The notes beneath the pieces were generated by a model that worked only from the letters and a program-made list of their open reading frames with translations, searched no databases and had not been told where the DNA came from. This document shows positions 25,471 to 34,280 of a DNA stretch of 51,413 bases, piece by piece. A program made the position numbers and the translations under genes. This DNA comes from an uncultured Rhodopila sp. (GTDB taxonomy: Bacteria; Pseudomonadota; Alphaproteobacteria; Acetobacterales; Acetobacteraceae): positions 1-51,413 of the forward strand of contig CAINOE010000009.1 in assembly GCA_903851415.1 (NCBI GenBank). The letters are read 5' to 3'. The stretch's first letter is position 1; the number at the start of each line of letters is the position of its first letter.

Positions 25471-26448
25471 TCAGCCCTTCCGCGGTTCCGCCGCCGCCTG
25501 TCCGCGCACGTCGTTGCGCGGGAAGCGGAACGCGTGGTTGCAGAACTCGCAGGTCATGACGATGTCGGATTCGGCCGTCATGTGGTCCAGGTCGTCCGCC
25601 GGGAACCCTTCCAGGATGCCGGCCAGCCGCGCGCGGGAGCAGCGGCAGCCGAACGACAGCGCCCGCGCCCGGTCCGCCGCCACCCCCTCGGTATGAAACA
25701 ACCTGTACAGCAGCCGATCGGCCGGCAGATCGTCATCGAGCAGTTCCCGATCGGTCAGAGTGCCGGCGAGCATCGTCGCGGTGCGCCAGCTTTCCTCCTG
25801 CGCCGCGTGATCCATGTCCGGATCGATTCCGCCGGCGCCGGCCACCTTCTCCAGGATCAGCGCCCCGGCGCGCCAGCCCGCCGTGGTCTGCGCGCAGGCC
25901 AGCCGCACCTGGCAGCGGAGCTGCTCGCTGGTGTCGAAGTAGTGCAGCGCCATCTCCGCCAACGACCCGCCGTGGATCGCAACGATGCCCTGGTGCCGGT
26001 TCTGATTGCCGCCCTGATCGACGGTGAACGCCAGATAACCGCTGCCGAGCAGCGATTCGGCGGACGGCGCGGGGTCGGTTTCCAGCAGCGCCGCCAGCCG
26101 GTCCGGCGAGGTGTGGGCGTAGCCGCGCAATTCCCCCGCGTCGGTGCAGTCGGCCAGCAGGATCGGCACCGGGCCGTCGCCCTTGGCCTGCAGGCTGAAC
26201 GAGCCGCGGAACTTCAGCGCCGTGGACAGCGCGGCGGCGAGCGCCAGCGCCTCCCCGACCAGGCGGGTGACCGCGGCATGGTGATCGTGCCGCCTGAGCA
26301 GCGCGTCCGCCAACGGACCGAGCCGCACCAGGCGCCCGCGCACCGGGCGTTGCGGCAGAAAAAACGGCAGGACGCCGCGCGGCACGACAAGGTCTGGCAC
26401 CGGCGGGCGGCCGCTGTCGAGAAAGGCTGGGGTATCGGACATGCTCAC
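25471..26448 (-). CDS. hslO: Redox-regulated holdase Hsp33
   Basis: 325 aa. Hsp33 is a cytoplasmic chaperone switched on by oxidation of a zinc centre. The C-terminal zinc site is C-x-C at 268/270 (FGCRCSR) and C-x2-C at 300/303 (CEFCNHAF). The N-terminal holdase domain shows LALAAALSTALKFRGSFSLQAKGDGPV and YLAFTVDQGGNQNRHQGIVAI. ATG 26448 (MSMSDTP) or ATG 26442 could start it. The divergent MFS gene lies 230 bp away. Confidence 0.94.
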   Translation of the reverse strand: MSMSDTPAFLDSGRPPVPDLVVPRGVLPFFLPQRPVRGRLVRLGPLADALLRRHDHHAAVTRLVGEALALAAALSTALKFRGSFSLQAKGDGPVPILLADCTDAGELRGYAHTSPDRLAALLETDPAPSAESLLGSGYLAFTVDQGGNQNRHQGIVAIHGGSLAEMALHYFDTSEQLRCQVRLACAQTTAGWRAGALILEKVAGAGGIDPDMDHAAQEESWRTATMLAGTLTDRELLDDDLPADRLLYRLFHTEGVAADRARALSFGCRCSRARLAGILEGFPADDLDHMTAESDIVMTCEFCNHAFRFPRNDVRGQAAAEPRKG

Positions 26449-26678
26449 AAGATAGGTGAGCGGGCGGCGGCCCGCTACCGCTGTTCGGCAAGGGCACGTT
26501 CAATCCTGCCGGCCGCGCGTGGCTGGCCGGAAGGGGCTGCCGCCCCATGCGCGCCAAGTTAGCGGGTCCGGCCATGGCACGGGGGGACGACGTCAGCGGC
26601 GCCAGTCCTTACGTTGGCGCCGAGGGGGCGCCCCGGATAGGGCTGCCGCCACCCCCGGCGCAGACCGGCACGAAACGC

Positions 26679-27848
26679 ATGCACCTTCGCCCCTGGATCA
26701 TCCTGACGGCCATGGCGCTCGGGCGCGTCGCCTTCGGCTACCAGTTCCAGACCATCGCCACCCTCACGCCCGGCCTGATTGACCGCTTCGGCCTGAGCTA
26801 CGCCGAGATCGGCAGCCTGATCGGCGCATACAACGTGCTCGGCGTGCTCATCGCCGTGCCGCTCGGCCTGCTCGGGCGGCGGTTCGGCGACCGCGTGGTC
26901 CTGGGCGCCGGCCTGCTGCTGATGACCGCCGGCGCCTGCCTCAGCGCCCGGGCGGACGGTTCGGCCGGGATCGCGATCGGACGCACCATCGCCGGAGCCG
27001 GCGCGGTCGCGATGATCGTGCTGCAAGGCAAGATCATCGCCGACTGGTTCTCCGGCAAGCGCTTCATGATCGGCATCAGCGTCTCGGTGGCCGCCTTCCC
27101 GGTCGGGATGGGATTGGCCGGGCTGGTGCTGCCGCCGGTGCAGCTTGCGTTCGGCCTGCGCGGCGCGTTCCTGACCGGCGCCGTGCCGGCGGGCCTGGCG
27201 CTGCTGCTGTTCCTGGGCAGCCACCGCGTCCCGCCGCACGCGCCGCCGGTGACGCGGCAGTTCTCGCTGCCGAGCCGGCGGGAGTGCCTGCTGCTGGTGA
27301 TCGCCGGCCTGGCCTGGACCGCCTATACCAGCGGCTATTCCGCTTTCCTCTCCTACCTCCCCGCCAGCCTGGCGTCGCGCGGCTACGGCGCCGCGCTGGT
27401 TGGCGTCGTGATGACCGTCGCCACCTGGGGCAATGTGCCGGCGATCCTGTTCGGCGGCGGCCTTGCGGCGCGCTTCGGCGGCTTCCGGATCTTCCTGACC
27501 GGGACGCTGTGCCTCGCCATCGGCATGGTCGGCGGAGCCTTGGCGGGATGGCCGCTGGCCTGGGCTGTGGTGCTGGGGGTGCTGGGCGCGATCCACCCCG
27601 GCGTGATTATGGCCATCGGCACCCTGTCCGCCCGGCCGGAGAACCGGACCGTCGGCATGAGCCTGTTCTACACGCTGTATTACCTGGGCGGTTCCGTCGC
27701 CCCGGCGCTGTGCGGCGTGGCGGCCGATGGCGCGGGGCGGCCGGAGGGCGGGCTGCTGGCCGCGGCGGCGATCTCCCTGCTGGCGATCCCGATCTATATG
27801 CTGCACCGGTCGATGGCCTCGCATGAGACGATGCTGGTGCGGGCCTGA
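26679..27848 (+). CDS. MFS transporter
   Basis: 389 aa from ATG 26679 (MHLRPWIILTAMAL), where the first membrane helix begins; the frame is open 44 residues further upstream in Pro/Gly-rich sequence without family character. About 12 membrane helices are visible. The cytoplasmic loop LLGRRFGDRVVLGAG after helix 2 is the MFS motif, and IAGAGAVAMIVLQGKIIADWF is typical of CynX/NarK-like branches. The substrate is unknown. Its stop is 4 bp from the convergent dksA stop. Confidence 0.87.
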   Translation: MHLRPWIILTAMALGRVAFGYQFQTIATLTPGLIDRFGLSYAEIGSLIGAYNVLGVLIAVPLGLLGRRFGDRVVLGAGLLLMTAGACLSARADGSAGIAIGRTIAGAGAVAMIVLQGKIIADWFSGKRFMIGISVSVAAFPVGMGLAGLVLPPVQLAFGLRGAFLTGAVPAGLALLLFLGSHRVPPHAPPVTRQFSLPSRRECLLLVIAGLAWTAYTSGYSAFLSYLPASLASRGYGAALVGVVMTVATWGNVPAILFGGGLAARFGGFRIFLTGTLCLAIGMVGGALAGWPLAWAVVLGVLGAIHPGVIMAIGTLSARPENRTVGMSLFYTLYYLGGSVAPALCGVAADGAGRPEGGLLAAAAISLLAIPIYMLHRSMASHETMLVRA

Positions 27849-27852
27849 CCGG

Positions 27853-28254
27853 TTAGCCTCCCCGCCGTTCCCGCTTCGCCTGCGCCTCAAGCGACAGCGA
27901 AGTCGCCGGCTGCGCCACCAGCCGCTTCAGGCCGATCGGCTCGCCGGTGTCGAGGCAGTACCCGAAGCTGCCGTTATCGAGACGCGCGAGCGCCTGTTCG
28001 GTTTGCCGCAGCAGGAGCTTGACCCGGTCGCGGTTGAGCGTCTCGAAATCCCGCTCCGTTTCGGCGCTGGCCTGATCGGTCTGGTCGCCTTCGTGGCTGC
28101 CCGCCGCCGCCGCGGCCTGCTGAATCCCCTCCAGCTCGCTCAACAAATCGGCCCGGGTCTTGTCCAGCCGCCGGCGGAAATACTCCAGGTGCCGCGGGTT
28201 CAGGAACGCCTCGTCAGCCGAGGGCTTGTAATCGGCAGGCAACTCGACGGTCAT
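27853..28254 (-). CDS. dksA: DksA-type RNA polymerase regulator, single-Cys form
   Basis: 133 aa. DksA binds the RNA polymerase secondary channel and acts with ppGpp. The coiled coil spans about 22-95 and carries acidic tip residues (EGDQTDQASAE). The zinc-finger region reads FGYCLDTGEPIGLKRLVAQPATSLSLEAQ: Cys100 remains but the other three ligand positions are Thr103, Ser121 and Ala124. Such Cys-poor DksA proteins are known in alphaproteobacteria and in zinc-independent paralogues. The 3' neighbour is the convergent MFS gene. Confidence 0.93.
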   Translation of the reverse strand: MTVELPADYKPSADEAFLNPRHLEYFRRRLDKTRADLLSELEGIQQAAAAAGSHEGDQTDQASAETERDFETLNRDRVKLLLRQTEQALARLDNGSFGYCLDTGEPIGLKRLVAQPATSLSLEAQAKRERRGG

Positions 28255-28355
28255 CGCGTTTACCCCGGCAGTGCGGCCACGAAGGGTGCATTACCGGCAT
28301 GTTACGCCGTGACCTGTCAAGCAGGCGTCGAAAAGCGTGAAGAACAAAGCCGGTT

Positions 28356-28787
28356 TCAGCGGGCTGCCGGCGCCGCGGCCGGCTTGCGGGACAACCTGAC
28401 CGCCACGGCATGCCCGAGCGCGGCCGCAACCGCCGACAGCACAGTGCCCCAGATCATATCGGCGACGGTGATCGTCACCGGCCATCCCCTCAACGTCGCC
28501 TGGTTGGTCAGGTCATACGTCGCATAGGCGACGAGTCCGAAGAAGCCGCCGCGCAACGCCGCCATCCGCGGGCCCGAGGCGGCGACGGTGGGGGCGATCG
28601 CGAACACCACAAGTCCGGCGATGTAAAGGACATAGAACAGCACCGCCGCGACCGGGTCGAAATCGTCCCGCAACAGCGGACCGAGCAGCGGCCGGTACAG
28701 CAGGCCCCCGGCCACCGTCAGCCAGATGGTGTCGATGCCGAGAAAGATGAATGCGGTAGCCAGGTAGGTCAGGCCGTAAACGATCAC
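28356..28787 (-). CDS. DUF2177 membrane protein
   Basis: 143 aa with four membrane helices. The family motif YDLTNQATLRGWPVTITVADMIWG is clear, as are FLGIDTIWLTVAGGLLYRPLLG and FYVLYIAGLVVFAIAP. The function of DUF2177 is unknown. It is transcribed toward dksA with a 101-bp gap. Confidence 0.9.
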   Translation of the reverse strand: MIVYGLTYLATAFIFLGIDTIWLTVAGGLLYRPLLGPLLRDDFDPVAAVLFYVLYIAGLVVFAIAPTVAASGPRMAALRGGFFGLVAYATYDLTNQATLRGWPVTITVADMIWGTVLSAVAAALGHAVAVRLSRKPAAAPAAR

Positions 28788-28897
28788 GTGAGCGGTTCCT
28801 TACGCCAGGTTTTCGCGCAGCTTACACCGCCCGCGAGGTGATCCGCCATGCGGCGCCTCGCGTAATCCGGGGACGGCTCACATTGACAGGATGTGCC

Positions 28898-29293
28898 ATG
28901 TCCCGGCCCGGGTTGATGATGATAATTCTGTCCGCCGCCTTCGCGTCGTCTGCACTTCCGGCGGCTCCCTCCGCCGCGGCCGATCCGGCCGGCTTATGGC
29001 GGCGCGGCGACGGCAACGCCGATGTCCGGATTGCGCCATGCGGGCCGGATCTCTGCGCAATCAACACGCGGATCGGGGACCCCGGCAGCGGCGAGGCCGT
29101 CGGCGACCGTCTGGTCATGAAGCTGGCCCCGCGAGCGGCCAACGAGCTGGCGGGGACCGCCTATGACCCGAAACGGGACCGGACGTATTCAATCACGGTG
29201 ACGGTTGGAACCAATGGGATGACCACGCGAGGCTGCGTCTTTTACGGCCTGCTCTGCCGCAGCGTCGCCTGGTCGCGCCTGTCCGGTTCATAG
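28898..29293 (+). CDS. Secreted DUF2147-like protein
   Basis: 131 aa from ATG 28898, with CAGGA 9 bp upstream. Signal peptide to about residue 28 (cut in PSAAA-DP). The mature part reads GLWRRGDGNADVRIAPCGPDLCAIN, then LAGTAYDPKRDRTYSITVTV and TRGCVFYGLLCRSVAWSR, matching DUF2147-type periplasmic proteins. Four cysteines probably form two disulfides. Function unknown. Confidence 0.8.
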   Translation: MSRPGLMMIILSAAFASSALPAAPSAAADPAGLWRRGDGNADVRIAPCGPDLCAINTRIGDPGSGEAVGDRLVMKLAPRAANELAGTAYDPKRDRTYSITVTVGTNGMTTRGCVFYGLLCRSVAWSRLSGS

Positions 29294-29386
29294 CGGAACC
29301 GCGGCGGACCGGCGGCCAACCCGCTCTGGCACGGCGGCAGCCGCGTGATATGGTCCGCGTTTGGCCCATTGCCCGGGAACCCTTTG

Positions 29387-30562
29387 ATGACCGCCTCCGT
29401 GCTTGACCGTGCCCGCCTCTACCAGGACGAACTCGTCGCCATCCGCCACGACATCCATGCCCATCCCGAACTCGGCCTGGAGGAGTACCGCACCGCGGAT
29501 CTGGTCGCCCGCAAGCTGGAGGAATGGGGCATCGAGGTGCATCGCGGCATCGGCCGGACCGGCGTCGTCGGCGTGCTGCGCAACGGCAACGGCGAGGCCG
29601 CCATCGGCCTGCGCGCCGACATGGATGCTTTGCCGATACTGGAGGCGACGGGTCTGCCGCATGCCAGCACGATCCCCGGCAGGATGCATGCCTGCGGTCA
29701 TGACGGCCATACCACGATGCTGCTCGGCGCGGCGAAATACCTGGCCGAGACGCGCAATTTCAACGGCACCGTCAACTTCATCTTCCAGCCGGCCGAGGAA
29801 GGCATCGGCGGCGCCATGGAGATGCTGAAGGACGGTTTGTTCGACCGGTTTCCCTGCAACCATGTCTATGGCATGCACAACCGTCCCGGCCTTCCGGTCG
29901 GGCGTTATCTGACCGGAACGGGGGCGCGCATGGCGGGCGGCGCGTTCTTCGACATCGTCATCACCGGCAAGGGGGCGCACGGCGCGCATCCGCATCACGG
30001 CATCGATCCGGTGGTCGTCGCCTGCCACCTCGGCACGGCGCTGCAATCGATCATCTCCCGCACCGTTGCCGCGTCGGACACGGCGGTGCTCAGCATCACC
30101 CGCATCCAGGCCGGCGAGGCGTATAACGTGATCCCTCAGTCCGCGGTCCTGGCCGGCACCGTGCGCACGCTGAAGCCGGACGTGATGGAGACGATCCGGG
30201 AAACCATGCTGCGGCTGTCCACCAGCCTGGCGGCCGGGTTCGGCGCCGAGGCGGAACTCGATTTCCGGCTGTTGTTCGCGCCGATGGTCAACGACGACAA
30301 CGAGGCCGTGGCTTACGCCGACGCCGCGGCGGAGCTGGTGGGCGAGGAGAATGTCCGCCGCGACGCGCCGCCCGGCATGGGGTCGGAGGATTTCAGCTTC
30401 ATGCTGGAGCAGGTGCCCGGCGCGCACATCAATGTCGGCAACGGCGACAGCGCGGCGCTGCACAATCACCTGTACGACTTCAACGACGAGACGATCCCTT
30501 ACGGGGTCGCGCTGTATGCGGCGATTGCCGAGAAGAAGCTGCCGAAGGGCCTGGAGGAGTGA
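29387..30562 (+). CDS. M20-family amidohydrolase (hippurate hydrolase-like)
   Basis: 391 aa from ATG 29387. The M20D signature is clear: IRHDIHAHPELGLEEYRT, GLRADMDALP, MHACGHDGHTTMLLGAAKYLAE, FQPAEEGIGGAMEMLKDG, then GAHGAHPHHGIDPV of the dimerisation domain and GMGSEDFSFMLEQVPGAHINVGNG. Metal ligands (Cys/His in ACGHDGH, Glu-Glu in PAEEG) are present. Members cleave N-acyl amino acids, hippurate or IAA conjugates; the substrate is not evident. A REP separates it from the convergent hemN. Confidence 0.92.
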   Translation: MTASVLDRARLYQDELVAIRHDIHAHPELGLEEYRTADLVARKLEEWGIEVHRGIGRTGVVGVLRNGNGEAAIGLRADMDALPILEATGLPHASTIPGRMHACGHDGHTTMLLGAAKYLAETRNFNGTVNFIFQPAEEGIGGAMEMLKDGLFDRFPCNHVYGMHNRPGLPVGRYLTGTGARMAGGAFFDIVITGKGAHGAHPHHGIDPVVVACHLGTALQSIISRTVAASDTAVLSITRIQAGEAYNVIPQSAVLAGTVRTLKPDVMETIRETMLRLSTSLAAGFGAEAELDFRLLFAPMVNDDNEAVAYADAAAELVGEENVRRDAPPGMGSEDFSFMLEQVPGAHINVGNGDSAALHNHLYDFNDETIPYGVALYAAIAEKKLPKGLEE

Positions 30563-30592
30563 CGCAAGCCGGCGCGGGAGCGTAGCACAAGC

Positions 30593-30621
30593 GTCATGGC
30601 CCGGACAAGCCGGGCCATGAC
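30593..30621. repeat. REP-like palindrome copy 4
   Basis: A perfect version of the palindrome: GTCATGGCCCGG, ACAAG, CCGGGCCATGAC. It lies between the convergent ends of the amidohydrolase and hemN genes. Confidence 0.88.
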
Positions 30622-30654
30622 GGCGTTAGGCTGGCTGCAACCGGTGGTGGTGCT

Positions 30655-32013
30655 TCACACCGCCACGGCGTGCCGCCCGGCCGCCGGGTCCAGATACGCA
30701 TCGAACTGGCTGGCCACCCGCCGCACCAGGTTGCGGGACTCCTCCGGCACCGTGATCACGCCGTCTTCGATGCGGGCCAACCCGTCGGCGATCAGCGGCC
30801 GCAGTCCGGCCAGTTCCGCATCCAGCCATCCCGCCTCGAACCCGTGCCGGCGGAGCGCGTCGGGCACGTCGGCGCGCAGATCGCACATCAGCCGCATGAT
30901 GATGTCGCCGCGCAGGTCGTCCTCGGGCGTGATCGCGACGCCGCGGACGGTCGCCAGTTGCCCGGCCTCGATCCGCTCGCCGTATTCCTTGATGCCGGCG
31001 GCGTTCTGCACATAGCCCTGAGGCAGCCGGCCGATCGCGGAGGCGCCCAGGCCGACAAGGGCGTCGGCCGGGTCGTCGGTGTAGCCCTGGAAGTTGCGGC
31101 GCAACCGGCCGGCCCGCAGCGCCACCGCCATCGGATCGTCCGGCAGCGCATAGTGGTCGAGGCCGATGCGCTGATAGCCGGCCCGCACCAGCGCCTCGCC
31201 GATGGTCTGCTCCTGCAGCAGCCGCTCCTGCGACCCCGGCAGCGCGGCCTCGTCGATCACCCGCTGGTGCTTCATCATCGACGGCACATGGGCATAGCCG
31301 AACACCGAGATCCGCGCCGGCTCCAGGGTCAGCACATCGGCGACGGTCGTCTCGCAGGATGCCGCGGTCTCATGCGGCAGGCCGTACAGCAGATCGACGT
31401 TCAGGTCCCGGATCCCGGCGTCGCGCAGCAGGTCCGCGCAGGCGCGGGTGGTCTCGATCGACTGGATGCGGGACACCGCTTCCTGCACCGGCAACTCGAA
31501 CGACTGCACGCCGAGGCTGGCCCGCGTCACGCCGCCCTGCTTCAGCGCCACGGCCATCTCCGGCTGCAGACGGCGCGGGTCGATTTCGATCGCGACCTCG
31601 GTGCCCGGCTCGATGGCGAAGCGGTCGCGCAGCCGCGCCATCAGGCCGATGAACAGGTCCGGCCCGACGATCGCCGGCGTGCCGCCGCCGAAGTGGACAT
31701 GCAGGACCCGCTTGCCGCCGATGAGCGACGCGACATGATCGATTTCACGCTCAAGCGACGCGACATATTTCTCGACCGGAGGGCGGTGCCGGGTGATGCT
31801 GGTGTGGCAGCCGCAATACCAGCACAGCGTCTCGCAGAACGGCACATGCAAGTACAGCGACAGCCGGGCATCGTTCGGCACCGCGCGCAGCCAGTCGCGG
31901 TAGGACAACGGCCCGACGGCAGCCGAAAAATGCGGCGCGGTCGGGTAGCTGGTGTAGCGCGGAATGCGCTCGTTCAAATATTTCTTAATCGCGCTATCCG
32001 TCATATCTGCCAC
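30655..32013 (-). CDS. hemN: Oxygen-independent coproporphyrinogen III oxidase
   Basis: 452 aa. A radical SAM enzyme that decarboxylates coproporphyrinogen III without oxygen. The iron-sulfur motif is C-x3-C-x2-C-x-C (Cys60, 64, 67, 69 in HVPFCETLCWYCGC). HFGGGTPAIV, GVQSFELPVQEAVSRIQ, DLLYGLPHET, RIGLDHYALPDDPM and NFQGYTDD are true HemN marks, which separates it from HemW. A perfect FNR box lies 51 bp upstream of the ATG, consistent with anaerobic induction. Confidence 0.96.
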   Translation of the reverse strand: MADMTDSAIKKYLNERIPRYTSYPTAPHFSAAVGPLSYRDWLRAVPNDARLSLYLHVPFCETLCWYCGCHTSITRHRPPVEKYVASLEREIDHVASLIGGKRVLHVHFGGGTPAIVGPDLFIGLMARLRDRFAIEPGTEVAIEIDPRRLQPEMAVALKQGGVTRASLGVQSFELPVQEAVSRIQSIETTRACADLLRDAGIRDLNVDLLYGLPHETAASCETTVADVLTLEPARISVFGYAHVPSMMKHQRVIDEAALPGSQERLLQEQTIGEALVRAGYQRIGLDHYALPDDPMAVALRAGRLRRNFQGYTDDPADALVGLGASAIGRLPQGYVQNAAGIKEYGERIEAGQLATVRGVAITPEDDLRGDIIMRLMCDLRADVPDALRRHGFEAGWLDAELAGLRPLIADGLARIEDGVITVPEESRNLVRRVASQFDAYLDPAAGRHAVAV

Positions 32014-32063
32014 TTCCGTCTCCCGATCGGCCCCATTGATGTCGAGGCGGTTCCCCGCCGTCC

Positions 32064-32077
32064 TTGATCCGGATCAA
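32064..32077. promoter_or_regulatory. Perfect FNR/FixK box between hemN and 2OG oxygenase
   Basis: TTGATCCGGATCAA, a perfect TTGAT-N4-ATCAA palindrome. It is centred about 57 bp before the hemN ATG and 66 bp before the divergent oxygenase ATG. Activation of hemN under low oxygen is the likely effect. Confidence 0.88.
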
Positions 32078-32136
32078 TTCACGGACTCGGCGCGGCAACT
32101 AAGGGATGCGGCATGTCTGACAGCGAGTGAGATTCC

Positions 32137-32769
32137 ATGGGGCTGCTTAACCTCGACGCGCTTCGCAATGCGGCGGTCACAACCGATCCGTTCACCTTCA
32201 CCGTGGTTCCCGGCTTCGTCCAACCGGATCAGGCGGCCGCGATCCGCAAAGACTTTCCCGATATCGGCTATCCGGGCCTGCTGCCGGTCGAGGCCACCCG
32301 GCACGGGCCGCGCTTCGCCGCGCTGATCAAGGAGCTGCAAAGCCGGGAGGTCGCCGCGGTGTTCTCGGAGACGTTCGGCATCGACCTGATCGGACGGGCG
32401 ACGATGATCACCGTGCGCGGACGCTGCGCCGGGCGGGACGGACGCATCCATACCGACAGCGAGTCCAAGGTCGTCACCGCGCTGCTGTATTTCAACGACA
32501 CCTGGGAAGCGGCGGGCGGGCGGCTGCGGCTGCTGCGGGGGCCGGACGATTTGCAGGACATGATCGCCGAGGTGCCGCCGGAATCCGGCACGCTGATCGC
32601 GTTCAGACGATCCGACAGGTCGTTCCACGGGCACGAGCCGTTCGTCGGGGTGCGGCGCTACGTGATGATCAACTGGATGGCCAGCAGCTTCGCGGCGAGG
32701 CGGGAGCTGCTGCGGCACCGGATCTCGGCTACCGCCAAGCGCGCCTTCGCGCCCGCCGCGACGGCGTGA
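32137..32769 (+). CDS. 2OG-Fe(II) oxygenase, first of a pair
   Basis: 210 aa. The double-stranded beta-helix carries the iron motif His-x-Asp in GRIHTDSESKVVTALLYFND and a distal His in FHGHEPFVGVRRYVMINWM, with Arg near it for 2-oxoglutarate. The substrate is unknown; relatives act on proteins, sugars or peptides. Its stop (TGA 32767-32769) overlaps the GTG of the next oxygenase gene, so both are made together. The FNR box lies upstream on the shared side with hemN. Confidence 0.85.
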   Translation: MGLLNLDALRNAAVTTDPFTFTVVPGFVQPDQAAAIRKDFPDIGYPGLLPVEATRHGPRFAALIKELQSREVAAVFSETFGIDLIGRATMITVRGRCAGRDGRIHTDSESKVVTALLYFNDTWEAAGGRLRLLRGPDDLQDMIAEVPPESGTLIAFRRSDRSFHGHEPFVGVRRYVMINWMASSFAARRELLRHRISATAKRAFAPAATA

Positions 32770-33431
32770 CGATGTCCGGCGCACAGGCGGTTGCGGCGCA
32801 TTTTCTGGCCTGCCTCGACGGATCGGAGGCGGCGGTCTACCCGTACCGCCACTGGCTGCTTGAGCGGGTGCTGCCGGAGGACACCTGCCAGGCGATCGAC
32901 GCGCTGCCGGCGGTGGCTCCGCCCGTCGGCGACACGCTGGGCAAGCGCGAGACGCATAACAGCACGCGGCTGTTCTTCGGCGTGGAGCAGCGGGCGGCCT
33001 ATCCGGTGTGCGACGCCCTGGCGACGGCGCTGCAGGGCGGGGCAGTTGTGCGGCGGCTGGAAAGCCTGTGCGGCACGGCGCTGCGGGGCAGTTCGCTGCG
33101 CATCGAGTATTGCCTCGATACCGACGGCTTCTGGCTGGAGCCGCATACCGATATCGGCGTCAAGCTGTATACGATGCTGGTGTACCTGTCGGACGAACCG
33201 GGATCGGAAGCCTGGGGGACGGACGTCCTCGACGGGCCGGACAGGCTGGTCGCCACGACGCCGTATGTCCGCAACGGCGGGCTGATCTTCGTCCCCGGCG
33301 CCGACACCTGGCACGGTTTCCACCGCCGGCCGATTGCCGGGGTGCGGCGGTCGCTGATCGTGAATTATGTCAAACCGGAATGGCGGTCGCGGCACGAGTT
33401 GGCCTTTCCGGAGCAGCCGGTGCGCGGGTAG
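32766..33431 (+). CDS. 2OG-Fe(II) oxygenase, second of a pair
   Basis: 221 aa from GTG 32766, overlapping the previous stop by 4 bp; ATG 32772 is the alternative. The iron site is His-x-Asp in LEPHTDIGVKLYTMLVYLS and the distal His in WHGFHRRPIAGVRRSLIVNYV. The ends of the two proteins are similar in plan (HGxxRRP-like, VRRxLIVNYV versus VRRYVMINWM), so the pair may be an old tandem duplication. Its end overlaps the 3' end of the convergent hypothetical gene by about 62 bp. Confidence 0.85.
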   Translation: MTMSGAQAVAAHFLACLDGSEAAVYPYRHWLLERVLPEDTCQAIDALPAVAPPVGDTLGKRETHNSTRLFFGVEQRAAYPVCDALATALQGGAVVRRLESLCGTALRGSSLRIEYCLDTDGFWLEPHTDIGVKLYTMLVYLSDEPGSEAWGTDVLDGPDRLVATTPYVRNGGLIFVPGADTWHGFHRRPIAGVRRSLIVNYVKPEWRSRHELAFPEQPVRG

Positions 33432-34041
33432 CGGGCTGGCCGTTCCACCCCGCCGGGGCGGCGCGGTTCGGCGTGCCGCCCTCGAAGATCGCCTGCATCA
33501 CTGCGCTGGGGCCGCGCCGGGGCTGGTTGGGCCCGGCCGCCGAAGATGGCGGCGGCGCGGCGGCGGCACGCCCGGCGGCCAGGCGGTCGCGGTAGGCGGC
33601 GATCACGTTCTGGGCCTGCTGCATGGTTACCTCGGCGCCGGCCTCCGGCAGATCATTGAGCGGTTCGGCCGCCGGTTTGGCGGTTGCTGCCGCGGGCCCG
33701 GGCAGATCGCACTTCAGGCGCTTTTCCAGCGTTTTCTCGCTGTGCTCGCCGTGGCGGTTGAGGGCGTTGGCGCAGCCCCAATAGCGCAGCCGCTGAGCCG
33801 GCGGCATCTGCTGGCCCGCCTTGGCCTCGGCCAGCACTTCGAGGGCGGAGAAGCCGAAGGCGATGATCTGCACGGCTTTCACCAGCTCCGCGCGGGTGCG
33901 GGCGCCGTAGGAGGCGAGGGTTTCGAGAACCTCCGCCCTGGCCTTCTCTTCATCGGACGTGACGGCCATGAAATAGGGCAGCAGGTAGATGACGACGCGG
34001 TTCAGGAACGGGCCGGGCCGGATGGCGGGGGGCGATGACAT
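33370..34041 (-). CDS. Conserved hypothetical protein
   Basis: 223 aa. The first 100 residues are helical (MAVTSDEEKARAEVLETLASYGARTRAELVKAVQIIAFGFSALEVLAEA, RYWGCANALNRHGEH), and the rest is Ala/Pro-rich and low complexity. No known domain recognised. No signal peptide is evident. The low-complexity tail overlaps the end of the convergent oxygenase gene, which is unusual in this window and makes the true stop of one of them worth checking. Codon use in the first half supports a real gene. Confidence 0.65.
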   Translation of the reverse strand: MSSPPAIRPGPFLNRVVIYLLPYFMAVTSDEEKARAEVLETLASYGARTRAELVKAVQIIAFGFSALEVLAEAKAGQQMPPAQRLRYWGCANALNRHGEHSEKTLEKRLKCDLPGPAAATAKPAAEPLNDLPEAGAEVTMQQAQNVIAAYRDRLAAGRAAAAPPPSSAAGPNQPRRGPSAVMQAIFEGGTPNRAAPAGWNGQPATRAPAAPERPTRAATAIPV

Positions 34042-34280
34042 GGGCGGTTATCCGGGCGTTATGTTCATCCTTTGTTCCTAGCCTGGAGGGGTGGCAAAAT
34101 CAAGCGAAAAAACACGTGAAGGTTGTGGCTTGGGGTAGCCGATCTGTTCGCGGGTTTTTGGTGGGGTGCCGGGTGGCGGCGCGGGCCGGCGGGTTTTAGG
34201 TCGCGGAAGGCCATTTGCCCGACGACCGGCGCCTTTCGCCATGATAGAAACCGCCTCGATCCCGCTTGAGGTTGAACCGA

